Assembly (NCBI GenBank): GCA_014843695.1 | Contig: CM026391.1 | Location: forward strand, 21,855,518-21,919,517 | Direction of reading: 5' to 3' | Source: Archivesica marissinica | Lineage: Eukaryota; Mollusca; Bivalvia; Venerida; Vesicomyidae | Length of the DNA stretch: 64,000 nucleotides | In this document: positions 47,601 through 57,100 of the stretch, one piece after another | Position numbering within the stretch: the first letter of the stretch is position 1 | Layout of the letters: each line of letters starts with the position of its first letter | Notes under the pieces: generated by a model | The model's database searches: none | Seen by the model: the letters and a program-made list of their open reading frames with translations, nothing else | What the model was told of the DNA's origin: nothing | Position numbers and translations under genes: made by a program

Positions 47601-48095
47601 TCTAAATATTGTACCTGGGCTACGAGTTAATTTAATAAAAACTAATCATGGTGACAGTGCTATAGTGCTATGGGTCAATATGTTCATGTGTACATTGATC
47701 TAGCACAACTTTAGTTATTAATAGATGTCTGTGAATTCGATATATTATGATTTATGAAATTATGTGATACAATACTGTTATATATTCAATAAATTCGTAA
47801 TGATGTTACGTCGTATAAATATGGTAAGTATCATAATAATCAGATGTAAATAGTTATATCATTTCCTAGACAATGATACACTTGACAAGTCGACTTGCCT
47901 ATGCACTTAAAAATGACCTACCCGACAACTACAACAGTATAATAGCAACTCACTATATTTTTCTATGTCGACAAATAACGGTTTATAAACCGCAAAGTAC
48001 ACCGCCAACCCTGTAAGTCCAACGAGGCCCATGACCGCATAAATGCCACGAATCCCTTTTCTGGCTGGCTCCAGATCCCTTTGATCAAATTCCAT
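38661..48095 (-). CDS. SMIM20/MITRAC7-like small membrane protein, 3 exons, about 85 aa
   Basis: Exon 1 is 48095-47954 (ATG, 47 codons + 1 nt), exon 2 is 41976-41920 (57 nt) and exon 3 is 38719-38661 (59 nt, TAG). Donors are GTGAGT and GTGAGA, acceptors are TTGTAG and TTGCAG, and both junctions are phase 1 and stay open. The protein starts MEFDQRDLEP, has a hydrophobic helix at about residues 17-37 (YAVMGLVGLTGLAVYFAVY), then KPLF...IEKY, a charged stretch (RAQKENKKAMEQRKLEVG) and a tail LPVWSSPYKPRPEESK. The helix, the YxPL..xEKY block and the VWSxPY/F end follow the pattern I know for SMIM20 (MITRAC7), an inner-membrane protein that stabilises newly made COX1 during cytochrome c oxidase assembly. 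Intron 1 (6.0 kb) holds a LINE inside a DNA element inside a LINE relic. Intron 2 (3.2 kb) holds SINEs and MITEs. A SINE C ends about 80 bp upstream of the ATG. Family assignment is by eye; the splice structure is the stronger evidence. Confidence 0.68.
39088..39338 (-). mobile_element. SINE family C, copy 6
   Basis: Body and B-box are present (AACGAACCTGCGATCCCTGG on the + strand), but the A-box end is cut at ACCAGT. It lies in intron 2 of the SMIM20-like gene. Confidence 0.85.
39543..39746 (+). mobile_element. SINE family D, copy 3 (+ strand)
   Basis: It starts ATCGTGATAGCGCAG, then GTTCGAGCCCCGCTGGAG, the core CCTAGGCAAGGCATTTAAAT and the tail to AATTTGTATAAAC. A 28-bp stretch before GGAATGAGG is missing relative to copy 2. 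Confidence 0.85.
39920..40285 (-). mobile_element. SINE family A, two nested or tandem copies
   Basis: Two 3' halves occur in tandem: 39920-40042 (tail to GTGTGGGAGGAAACCGGAGT) and 40048-40285 (complete, with GGTTAGCACACTCG and the B-box-like side). The tails share ACTTATATTAATCACTCTCG with SINE D. Confidence 0.78.
40453..40917. mobile_element. MITE family I, copy 2, carrying repeat H
   Basis: Perfect 16-bp inverted ends CAGGGATCATTCTAGG. The body matches 21458-21757 until GTGTATCTTAC, where 144 bp of repeat H and a second GTGTATCTTAC are inserted. Confidence 0.85.
40625..40768. repeat. 144 bp repeat H, copy 2, with an 11-bp direct repeat
   Basis: GTGTATCTTAC precedes (40614-40624) and follows (40769-40779) the insert. 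The uninterrupted sequence in MITE I copy 1 has this word once. This proves H moved as a unit; an 11-bp duplication is uncommon for DNA elements. Confidence 0.8.
41344..41480. repeat. Dispersed repeat M, copy 1
   Basis: TTTTTAACTTCTGGC, GATATGATCAGAAACTCAAT, CCCAATTAATAGT and ATATATCGACGCCTGTT recur at 41557-41875 and 48640-48778. 40918-41343 shows no other feature. Confidence 0.7.
41557..41875. repeat. Dispersed repeat M, copy 2, split by a piggyBac-type MITE
   Basis: GATATGATCAGAAACTCAAT...AGTATCGGTATTAA is followed, after 226 bp, by TTAAAATATATTTATTTGAC and GACCAGGCAAACTATATCG. The TTAA in the family consensus marks the insertion point. Confidence 0.75.
41607..41832. mobile_element. piggyBac-type MITE with internal palindrome
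   Basis: TTAA borders (41603-41606, 41833-41836) flank CCCTTTCAACACCA and the inverse of CCCATTCAACACCA. An interior palindrome (GTGTAGATCCAGATGAGCC... against ...GTCTCATCAGGATCTGCAC) spans about 41642-41694. The CCCTTT start and TTAA target are hallmarks of piggyBac. It has no coding frame. Confidence 0.85.
42147..42255 (-). mobile_element. SINE family D, 3' fragment
   Basis: ACAAATTTATTTTAGCTTG, ATATTAATCGCTCTCGAGAC and CCTGATGGAATGCGTCGCCA match the tail half of SINE D. Confidence 0.75.
42402..42582. mobile_element. MITE E, copy 1 (pogo/Tigger-type ends)
   Basis: TA borders flank CAGTCTACGTCCATTATGTC and the inverse of CAGTCTGCATGCATTATGTC. Subterminal TTATGTCGAATT motifs recur. A CAGT start with a TA duplication is the pogo/Tigger pattern. 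Confidence 0.8.
42813..43069 (-). mobile_element. SINE family B, copy 4 (full length)
   Basis: The most complete family B copy. The head on the minus strand is CCGTGGTCAAGTGGTTATGG, TCGCTGACTTGTATACCACT, then CACGGGTTCAAGCCCCGCTC. The body is as in the other copies. It is the reference for the 72 bp satellite at 57-60.7 kb. Confidence 0.88.
43482..43757 (-). mobile_element. SINE family C, copy 7
   Basis: Full body and head (CTGGTAATCCAGGGATCGCA then GGTTCGATCCCCTGTCTGAC on the minus strand). A short duplication, GATCCTACAGATCCGTCTG, occurs at the 5' end. Confidence 0.85.
44317..47244 (-). mobile_element. CR1/Jockey-like LINE, copy 2
   Basis: A 2.9 kb insertion. The 5' end falls inside the endonuclease (TESWLKPKHYTSEVF), and the 3' end is the same UTR as copy 1 with a (ATAG)n tail. 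It is inserted between ACCA and GGTTAT of the right arm of the surrounding element, with no clear target duplication longer than 3 bp. Confidence 0.9.
44777..47240 (-). pseudogene. LINE ORF2: endonuclease plus reverse transcriptase, near-intact
   Basis: 47240-46534 encodes the apurinic-type endonuclease (FRRDRINQAGGGIFIAI, VIGAYYKPH, WVAGDLNLPKMDW, LPGISDHNVIEI). TAG at 46533-46531 interrupts the frame, which then stays open to 45343 through the region upstream of RT, PISLTCVLCNVLEHIVSSS and LILLDFSKAFDKVNHE. About 10 extra bases near 45390 shift the frame just before the SGVPQ box. FADDTAVYLS (about 45300-45271) and the C-terminal frame 45202-44777 (RPQLEYGSEIWSPHTQ) follow. So one stop and one or two shifts separate it from an intact ORF2; the N-terminus was lost by 5' truncation. 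Confidence 0.9.
47456..47953. other. Intron sequence without further features
   Basis: A/T-rich sequence within intron 1 of the SMIM20-like gene. I see no repeat family or coding frame here. Confidence 0.5.
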
Positions 48096-48177
48096 AATGT
48101 TTTGGTATTTCAAGAGTACTCTCCCTTAATTTTGGCGTGCTTGGTTGTATTTTTCGTGTCGATTTTTCAAGCGCATT

Positions 48178-48443
48178 GTGTGTGTTTTACGTTTATTTAT
48201 CGTCGCTACCGGTTGCCCATATGGAGCGACGCCTCCTGAAGATATTAGTCATTTTAGATTTTGGAGGATAGTGCATGATACAGACAGAGACCCATTCCAG
48301 AGTCTCCTCTGGTTCTTTTACGTGCACGGTGTAAAGCATCGACACAAGACTTCGGTTTAACGTCCCATCTGAACGACTGTTAATTTTATTAGGGTCAGAC
48401 GGGGGATCGAACATGCGATCCCTGGATTACCAGTCCAGCGTGT
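48178..48443 (-). mobile_element. SINE family C, copy 8, upstream of the SMIM20-like gene
   Basis: The complete body ends 83 bp before the ATG at 48095. The head is cut at CACGCTGGACTGG. It therefore lies in or beside the promoter of that gene. Confidence 0.87.
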
Positions 48444-48639
48444 TACAAGTTTTATAGTTGTTATATCACACATACTTGTGTATGGGCTAAAACATTCATA
48501 ACCATATAAAAGTGACTGTGTCTAGTGGCTGTGATACAGATAGTACATGACGTAATAACTCTTATGTTTTAGCATACTGCACATAAGAAGAAATACTTCG
48601 CACCGACCATGCATTGAACTAGAGTGGTGGAACCTTATG

Positions 48640-48778
48640 TCGATGTTTCACTTTTTAACTTCTGGCACATTTGATATGATCAGAAACTCAATACGGCCCA
48701 ATTAATAGTCACGGTGTTAAATATATATTTATTTGACTGACCAGGCAAAATATATCGACGCCTGTTCGTAGGCTAGTG
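48640..48778. repeat. Dispersed repeat M, copy 3
   Basis: TTTCACTTTTTAACTTCTGG, ATATGATCAGAAACTCAATA, ATTTGACTGACCAGGCAAAA and ATATCGACGCCTGTTC match the copies in intron 2. Confidence 0.75.
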
Positions 48779-48949
48779 GAACCTATGTATACTCGCGATA
48801 TTCCTATGCTCGCGATATGTCCCGAAAAAAGCCGTTAAACAGTACTTATGCAGATACCCGACGTTCCTTGTCTGGAACGACGACGACCAATAATATGCTT
48901 TCACGATATATCCGTCTCAATATTGCTCATAGTGTTATTGCTCGGTGTT

Positions 48950-49440
48950 TAAGAATAATTGCTCACAGTACTTGCTTATAGTGTTTAAGAATAGATTGTT
49001 CATGATGCTTAGGACAAGGTTGCTCACAGTTCTTAGGACACTATTTCTCACAGTACTTAGGACAATAAAATTATTGATCGCAGTGCTTAGGACAAAATGG
49101 CTCACAGTTCTTTGGACAATATTGCTCAGTGCTTAGGACAATATTGAGCCTCACAGTTTTTAGGACAATATTGCTCACAGTGCTTAGGACAAAATGGCTC
49201 ACAGTTCTTTGGACAATATTGCTCACAGTGCTTAGGACAAGATGGCTCACAGTGCTTAGGACACGATTGATCACAGTTCTTCTTAGGACAATATTGCTCA
49301 GTGCTTAGGACAAGATTGCTCACAGTTCTTAGGACAAGATTGCTCACAGTTCTTAGGAGAATATTGCTCAGTCCTTAGGAGAATATTGCTCAGTCCTTAG
49401 GAGAATATTGCTTAGTGCTTAGGAGAAGATTGCTCACATC
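48950..49440. repeat. 22-24 bp tandem repeat
   Basis: About 20 degenerate units of TTGCTCACAGTTCTTAGGACAA. The minus strand reads as NCEPFCPKHCEQYC-like peptide, which is an artefact of the period. Confidence 0.9.
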
Positions 49441-49696
49441 GCTAAGTAAGTGCCCTACAGAGACTAACGACATCAACTATGGCCGAGACTAATTTGTAGT
49501 AACCAACCGTCGACGAAGAGGCGACTGTTCGGGATCCAACCATTCTGAATTTCATTTGCAATTCCGATCTATGCAGTCAATGTCCAGGGCTTATACTAGA
49601 TCCTTCGTAACAGAAATGTATGGTATTCAAGTGAGATGTTTGTTGACTCGATACAGTGGGTATATCTATTCAACATGTACATGAAAAGACTACTCC

Positions 49697-49892
49697 ATTG
49701 GCGTAGCTTCCTATATGCCGTGTCCTACACATTTCCCCGAACAATCGAGAAAAAATAAAAATTCCAAATCTGCAATACAAATCGGAGGCAAGGGGGGGGG
49801 GCTAAATTATATACACTATGAATTTGTTTCCCTAGAGGACAACCCCTATCGTAAGTTGGTCTACACATCGATTCTAGCCAAGCTACGCCCCT
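49697..49892. mobile_element. MITE family P (CAGGGGCGTAGC-type end)
   Basis: The right end is the inverse of CAGGGGCGTAGCTTGGCTAG; the left end is ATTGGCGTAGCTTCC, partly decayed. A run of 9-10 G lies in the middle. The end type is common among hAT-like MITEs, but the target duplication is not clear. Confidence 0.55.
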
Positions 49893-50009
49893 GTACTCGA
49901 TCATCTCAAAATTGGGAAAAGCAAGGCAGTTCATGAAGATTTACAATTCTCCCCCCAGCTTAGATGCTGTTACTGGATCCTAATGTTGTTTCTGTTACTG
50001 GTTCTATCC

Positions 50010-50141
50010 ACAGGGATTCGGCACGTTTGGGGGTACTAGTATATATATTGAATCCTATTAAAATATATATACTAGTACCCCCAAACGTGCCGAATCCCTG
50101 TAATATATATACTAGTACCCCCAAACGTGCCGAATCCCTGT
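50010..50141. mobile_element. 132 bp foldback element with 10-bp target duplication
   Basis: GGTTCTATCC (50000-50009, 50142-50151) flanks it. The left arm (50010-50048) starts ACAGGGATTCGGCACG and continues to GGGGGTACTAGTATATATAT; it is matched by an exact inverse at about 50062-50100, and that right arm is duplicated directly (50103-50141). Perfect arms indicate a recent origin. 50152-51064 holds no gene; a (TCTG)n run lies at 50707-50722. Confidence 0.85.
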
Positions 50142-51064
50142 GGTTCTATCCATAAATGAAATTTCAGAATACACATTTACAGAAAACGTTGTATTGATTT
50201 TATCCCGTACTCTATGACCGTGGGAAAAATATTAGACTCATTACGAGACCAATTTACCCAACTCATAAATACTAATCCGCACGATGGGATTATTTTGTCT
50301 ACTACGTGAGTCAGTATGATAGTAAAATTATTTTCATTCATTACACGTCACCAGGCCAATAACAATCGATTGACCTTTCATCCCAAAATGACAAACAATC
50401 CGACAGAGAATAAGTATATTAACTATTATATCCCACACTCTTTAAATATTATATTTGTCTTTCGTTTTATATCATTTAGACGTAATAGTGGAACTATGTC
50501 GTGAATAATATTGTATTTGTATGTAAAATTTGGATACATGAAGAAGAATCCCCCAGCATATTTCTATACATTATTATGCATGATATGATTGTTTATACAA
50601 CTGCTTTCATTTCAGGTCATTCCCGGAAGCACCACGTGGCTAAATATTTGTTTCTGTTATATACCCTCATGTTGTACACATGTACCTGAGAGAATAAAAG
50701 TATATGTCTGTCTGTCTGTCTGTTAATCACGAATGGGTCGCTTTGGTTGTCGTTTGTATGGAGATATAATAGTATATTATCCTAAATCTCTTTGAAGGAA
50801 AGGGTTAACAAAGCTATTATATGCTACCGTCTTTCATTTCCTCTAGTAACAGTTTTTCAACACACTGACCCAATTATTTTACAAATTCAAATTGGTTTAG
50901 ACTAATTTTAGTTCCGTGTTATACATGTTGCTTTAGATGAAGTTACATCAAATTCTCACAATTAGATTAAAAGAACTTCTTTCAAGGTCACATTAATTTG
51001 ACCTAATGACCCAATTGTTTGATGTATTGACATAGGTTGATGCGAGTACGACTTTCATATTCTA

Positions 51065-51285
51065 GATCATTCAAAGAGTTTAAACTTTATTTATTCTACA
51101 ACTATTGCGAAGCAATTTTCAATTTTAAATATGGTCATTTGTGTGGGAGGAAACCGCAGTACCTGGAGAAAACCCACCTGTCCGATCTGGCGACCACTGT
51201 ACCATCTCACATACTTCCTGGTCCGAGGATCGAACCCGGGTTGCATGGCGAGAAGAAAGCGTGCTAATCGGGCAGCCAACTTATT
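51065..51285 (-). mobile_element. SINE family A, copy 3 (full length)
   Basis: Minus-strand head GCCCGATTAGCACGCTTTCT and CAACCCGGGTTCGATCCTCG, the body TATGTGAGATGGTACAGTGG, GGTGGGTTTTCTCCAGGTAC and CGGTTTCCTCCCACACAAAT, and a tail with TTCGCAATAGTTGTAGAAT. Confidence 0.85.
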
Positions 51286-51477
51286 TCAGAAATGTGTTTG
51301 AAGCAAAGATGGAGAGAAAGACATACAACAAATTCCGGACGCCAAATGATCACTACCATTAGCTAACCATGATCATGGCTCAGATAAGTATAGTTTGATA
51401 TATCAGGCAAGCTAATACAACTCAAAATAAACTTAACTTGTATACTGCACGATAGTTTCACCGACCCCTCATATACC

Positions 51478-51690
51478 GTCTCTGTGGCCTAGTGGTTAAG
51501 GCGTCCTCAGCCTACGGAGCAGAGGTCGAAGGTTCGAACCTCATTAGTGGTTCGTTTTGATATGGCCGGTTGGTGAGCCGCCAGCTAGTTAAATAATGGT
51601 TACCAATTGCCTACCAGTCTGCCGCCTGGCATACAAGCATAGGATTCGGGAAGTACTGATGTTCATAAGAGGTGTTAGAAATGGCTGGCC
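51478..51690 (+). mobile_element. SINE family G, copy 1, with tRNA-like head
   Basis: GTCTCTGTGGCCTAGTGGTT then AAGGCGTCCTCAGCCTACGG (A-box side) and GAAGGTTCGAACCTCATTAG (B-box side). The body TGATATGGCCGGTTGGTGAG follows without a terminator, so it is a SINE head and not a free tRNA gene. The other copy is at 14768-14965. Confidence 0.8.
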
Positions 51691-51814
51691 CTTTTAAATA
51701 GGGGTGACACTATCATAACACTATACTAATAATGCTAGTATTATTAGTATATTTGACATTGTGTCATGTACCTGTGGATAGTTCATACAAATGCCCTTCA
51801 AACAAGTATTAGTT

Positions 51815-51905
51815 CAATTGCGAAACAAGTTTCTACAACATTATATTAATCGCTATTGAGACCTCATTCCTGATGGAATACATGGCCATGATGGAGAGAT
51901 GATGT
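51815..51905 (-). mobile_element. SINE family D, 3' fragment
   Basis: TTGCGAAACAAGTTTCTACA, TATTAATCGCTATTGAGACC and TCCTGATGGAATACATGG match the tail half. 51906-52139 has no feature. Confidence 0.65.
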
Positions 51906-52139
51906 GAAATTAAATGTATTTTCATGATCACACATGAAATCTCTCCATTATTCGCAAACACCGTATCCACGTATGCTCCACCAGCATGATACACATCTAT
52001 GAAATATTCTTCAACGCAACCAACGACATCTATTGAAGAGGGTTAAATGCTGTGCAGAGTGTATCCAACGCAAATAATAAATAAGAAGACGCCAACTTGT
52101 ATTTACACTTAACAGTACATAGCCTTCATCTCTAGTAAT

Positions 52140-54120
52140 GTAGGGAGCAACTGAACAAATAATTTGAATGGGTCCAGGCTCGGGGCAGTCACACTGTCAC
52201 AACATCTCTAGGCTCAGGAATGTAGGGAGTGACTGAACAAATAACTTGAATGTGTCCAGGCTCGGGGCAGTCACAACATCTCTAGACCCAGAATGTAGGG
52301 AGCGACTGAACAAATAACTTGAATGTGTCCAGGCTCGGGGCAGTCACAACATCTCTAGACCCGGAATGTAGGGAGCGACTGAACAAATAACTTGAATGTG
52401 TCCAGGCTCGGGGCAGTCACACTCACAACATCTCTAGACCCGGAATGTAGGGAGCGACTGAACAAATAACTTGAATGTGTCCAGGCTCGGGGCAGTCGCA
52501 ACATCTCTAGACCCGGAATGTAGGGAGCGACTGAACAAATAACTTGAATGTGTCCCGGCTCGGGGCAGTCACACTGTCACACCATCTCTAGACCCGGAAT
52601 GTAGGGAGCAACTGAACAAATAACTTGAATGTGTCCAGGCTCGGGGCAGTCGCAACATCTCTAGACCCGGAATGTAGGGAGCGACTGAACAAATAACTTG
52701 AATGTGTCCAGGCTCGGGGCAGTCACACTCACAACATCTCTAGACCAGGAATGTAGGGAGCGACTGAACAAATAACTTGAATGTGTCCAGGCTCGGGGCA
52801 GTCGCAACATCTCTAGACCCGGAATGTAGGGAGCGACTGAACAAATAACTTGAATGTGTCCCGGCTCGGGGCAGTCACACTGTCACACCATCTCTAGACC
52901 CGGAATGTAGGGAGCAACTGAACAAATAACTTGAATGTGTCCAGGCTCGGGGCAGTCACACTCACAACATCTCTAGACCCGGAATGTAGGGAGCGACTGA
53001 ACAAATAACTTGAATGTGTCCAGGCTCGGGGCAGTCGCAACATCTCTAGACCCGGAATGTAGGGAGTGACTGAACAAATAACTTGAATGTGTCCAGGCTC
53101 GGGGCAGTCACAACATCTCTAGACCCGGAATGTAGGGAGCGACTGAACAAATAACTTGAATGTGTCCAGGCTCGGGGCAGTCACACTCACAACATCTCTA
53201 GACCCGGAATGTAGGGAGCGACTGAACAAATAACTTGAATGTGTCCAGGCTCGGGGCAGTCGCAACATCTCTAGACCCGGAATGTAGGGAGCGACTGAAC
53301 AAATAACTTGAATGTGTCCCGGCTCGGGGCAGTCACACTGTCACACCATCTCTAGACCCGGAATGTAGGGAGCAACTGAACAAATAACTTGAATGTGTCC
53401 AGGCTCGGGGCAGTCACACTCACAACATCTCTAGACCCGGAATGTAGGGAGCGACTGAACAAATAACTTGAATGTGTCCAGGCTCGGGGCAGTCACAACA
53501 TCTCTAGACCCGGAATGTAGGGAGCGACTGAACAAATAACTTGAATGTGTCCAGGCTCGGGGCAGTCACACTCACAACATCTCTAGACCCGGAATGTAGG
53601 GAGTGACTGAACAAATAACTTGAATGTGTCCAGGCTCGGGGCAGTCACAACATCTCTAGACCGGGAATGTAGGGAGCGACTGAACAAATAACTCGAATGT
53701 GTCCAGGCTCGGGGCAGTCACACACAACATCTCTAGACCCGGACTGTAGGGAGCGACTGAACAAATAACTTGAATGTGTCCAGGCTCGGGGCAGTCACAC
53801 TGTCACAACATCTCTAGACCCGGACTGTAGGGAGTGACTGAACAAATAACTTGAATGTGTCCCGGCTCGGGGCAGTCACAACATCTCTAGACCTGGAATG
53901 TAGGGAGCAACTGAACAAATACTTGAATGTATCCCGGCTCGGGCAGTCACACTGTCACACCATCTCTAGACCCGGAATGTAGGGAGCGACTGAACAAATA
54001 ACTCGAATGTGTCCCGGCTCGGGGCAGTCACACACAACATCTCTAGACCCGGAATGTAGGGAGCGACTGAACAAATAATTCGAATGTGTCCAGGCTCGGG
54101 GCAGTCACACTGTCACAACA
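52140..54120. repeat. 73-82 bp tandem array, about 26 copies
   Basis: The unit is GGAATGTAGGGAGCGACTGA, ACAAATAACTTGAATGTGTC, CAGGCTCGGGGCAGTCACAA, CATCTCTAGACCC. Length varies by insertion of CACTCA or CACTGTCAC near the end. Length variants appear in repeated multi-unit blocks (for example 52430-52680 and 52740-52910), so higher-order copying is likely. Confidence 0.95.
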
Positions 54121-54199
54121 GTGATGGGCAACGTGTGCCAGATTGATATCGTTTCCTTAGGAATGAAAAATAATGTACATAGGCTTTCTTTCTTTTATA

Positions 54200-57100
54200 G
54201 CTTTATTTCCCATCCTCAACAATTACACACCGATATTCATTTTTCTGTACATTTTTGTATGCAATAACATAGTTAATATACCAATAAATACTTAAAACCG
54301 ATGGATACTGTAAACGCTTTGTCACACTCAATAGTTTCTAAATTAAATTTGACTATTCCAGCAGTTTCATTTATACACGCCAATTCTTCTAATCTCCATC
54401 TCCTTGCCACCTTTTCGCCAGTCTGTCATCTATAAAAAATGAAATGTAAATATTCACTGTATTGCATAATTCGTTTTTATCTCTATAGCAACACTGTCCA
54501 TACATGTATACAAATATATAAAGAAAAAGTATACACGATTACACGTTAACTTATTTTACAACGATTTACGAAACACGCGTAAAAACGTATATTAATCACT
54601 CTCTTTGGCGCAGATGAAAACGTATATGACTATGTGGTCAATCGTGTTGGAAAAAATGGAGTACACAGAGAAAATCCACTTGTCCTATATGGCGACCAAT
54701 CTCACATACGTGTACTTCCAGGTGCGAGGGTTACATTGATTAGAAGCGAACGTGCTAAGCACTGCGCATATCAGATAGCACTGCACGTATCAGACAGCAC
54801 TGCGCATATCAGACAGCACTGCGCATATCAGACAGCACTGCGCATATCAGACAGCACTGCGCATATCAGACAGCACTGTGCATATCAGACAGCACTGCAC
54901 ATATCAGACAGCACTGCGCATATCAGATAGCACTGCGCATATCAGACAGCAGTCTATACATGTATACATATTCACATTCACAATTTAAAACAATTGCATG
55001 CAGACAGATTTGTCTATACACGAGTATTTGTATTTGATCTTTTAAGGTTACGGCTTAACTATATTAAAAATCCACTCCAGAAATATTGAGAAATAGAATC
55101 AGGTTGTCCTTATGAAACAGTTGTCTTTTTAAAGTCAAGTTAAAGTTTTTATTGGCATAAACATGTACATCGCCAAGAAACATGTTTGGCGGTTACATAC
55201 AAAGCTTACAGAAAAGCATGATATATATATACGGTATGAGTAAGCATAGCAATAACATTTACGAAATACATTGTTGTTTAACAATATAATTGGTATCCAG
55301 TGTCTCACAAATCATTATTTTAGATCTTGGCCCTCATACATGTACTTACCATTGCCTATCTTTTCTTGACTTCTCGAAGTCCAACACCCAATTCTTGTAC
55401 TCTCTGTAATTAGATGTGGAACGGTATTACATGTACATTACTATTGCAACCAACTGCCATCATTATTATTATTGATTATTGGCATGACAGGTATTTGTCA
55501 AGGGAGGTAAGTACTAGATATAGTTGTTGCTGACCCCGTCGTGTGGATAACTGTCTTATCAACACGACCTCCGGGCCTATAGAATTGCTCATGGGCACGA
55601 CGGGTACTTGACAAGGGAAGTAAGTACTAGATATAGTCTTGAAGACTTAGGAATCTTTAACTCGTCACCCCCTACCAGGAATAATTCCGAGGCTAACCGT
55701 GACCCTAACCAATCACCCCTTACACAGGACAACTCCTAGGTTAACTCATCACCCCTTATACAGGATAGCTCCTAGCAAAGAGTTTAATTTCAGCAAAGAT
55801 TAGGCCGATAATATTAACCAAATTGGCAAACTTTCATAAAATCAAGCTGAAACCCTTTCTGTTGAAACCATTTTGGGTTTATTTGAATCCCAAGAATATT
55901 CTATTAGCTTATCTGTTGTTGCCAAGCTTTAATTGTATCCATTATTGCCGAGTGATAACATTTGGCTTGCTTCGTCTGCTTCTCTATCTTTACGATTTGG
56001 GTCCATGCTAAAGAGTGTTGCAAAGGGAACTAGTCTAGGATAATTCATTAAGAGTATGCAAGGGAGGTTATCGGATGTGACCACTGTGGTTACCCTTCTT
56101 GAATATACGACGTTTTATATACGTTTCTTAGAAATTAGTATAAGTCCATGTTTGGTGTCATATTGTTAGTGCTAAAAATTATGCAGGTGGAAACTATAAT
56201 TTATTATATATTTATACTGTGTGCGAAATATGGTTGAGATTGGTTATTTTCAGAAACAGTTGTAATATTGCATACTGGGTGAATAAATACCTATGTCATT
56301 CTATGGTTCGGGGTCTTACGTTTTATGGTAAGACGCGACGTCCAGTCGTTACTACACAGACGGCCCCCCATTCCGTTCTACAGCCCTGCCACTTTTATTG
56401 CTAGTAAAATAGGGCACGGACGGCTTCCCGTCAAACCCTATAGCATTATTATCTTATTTAGCTTAGTTTGATTGGAAACCCTTGGACAAATTAGGGTACA
56501 GGCGGCAGTCACTTCGTCAAAATCCATAATTAACGTTGTCCACAGCGGATGGCTTAGACCTTTACCGATAAAACTGAACATTTGTCTGTTTGAAGTAACT
56601 TCATGTATTAGTAATGTGATTACTTAGACGTGCATTAAAATAGAAAATGTATTTACTGACTTATTGGTTCATTTAGCCCAACTTAAAAGTGCGTCAGGTG
56701 TGTGTCGAATCTAGAGGTTGGTAACCACCTCTTTAGTCTCAGTACTCGGGTGTCTGTCAACTGGATAGAGCTTGAGGTCAACTTCAGGTCTTGTTTGGGT
56801 GCCACTCTACTATACGCATAACGACCACAAGTGAGTTATGTTATATTTCGGGTTTTACGCCGGCATCAGCACCATTTCGGGCTATATCGCCGGCGGGCAG
56901 TTTACCGTACAACACCTTTCCTGGGCAGGCTCCAGCGGTTAACCAGTACTTGGTTGCATCAACCTCCGTAAGAAACTGCCTACTTTTTCATATGAATGAG
57001 ATACGGCCTGAGCGGGGCTCGAACCCGTGACCATTAGTGATGATAGGTTATGTTTGGTATACAAGTCAGCGACCTTAACAACTCGACCATTGAGGCAGAC

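Noticed and set aside
49071..49347. NCEPFCPKHCEQYC-type cysteine-rich peptide
   Set aside because: It comes from the 22-24 bp tandem repeat and has no signal peptide or stable frame.
51478..51553. A possible tRNA gene
   Set aside because: A and B boxes are present, but SINE G body sequence follows directly, no T-run terminator is seen, and the acceptor stem does not pair well.
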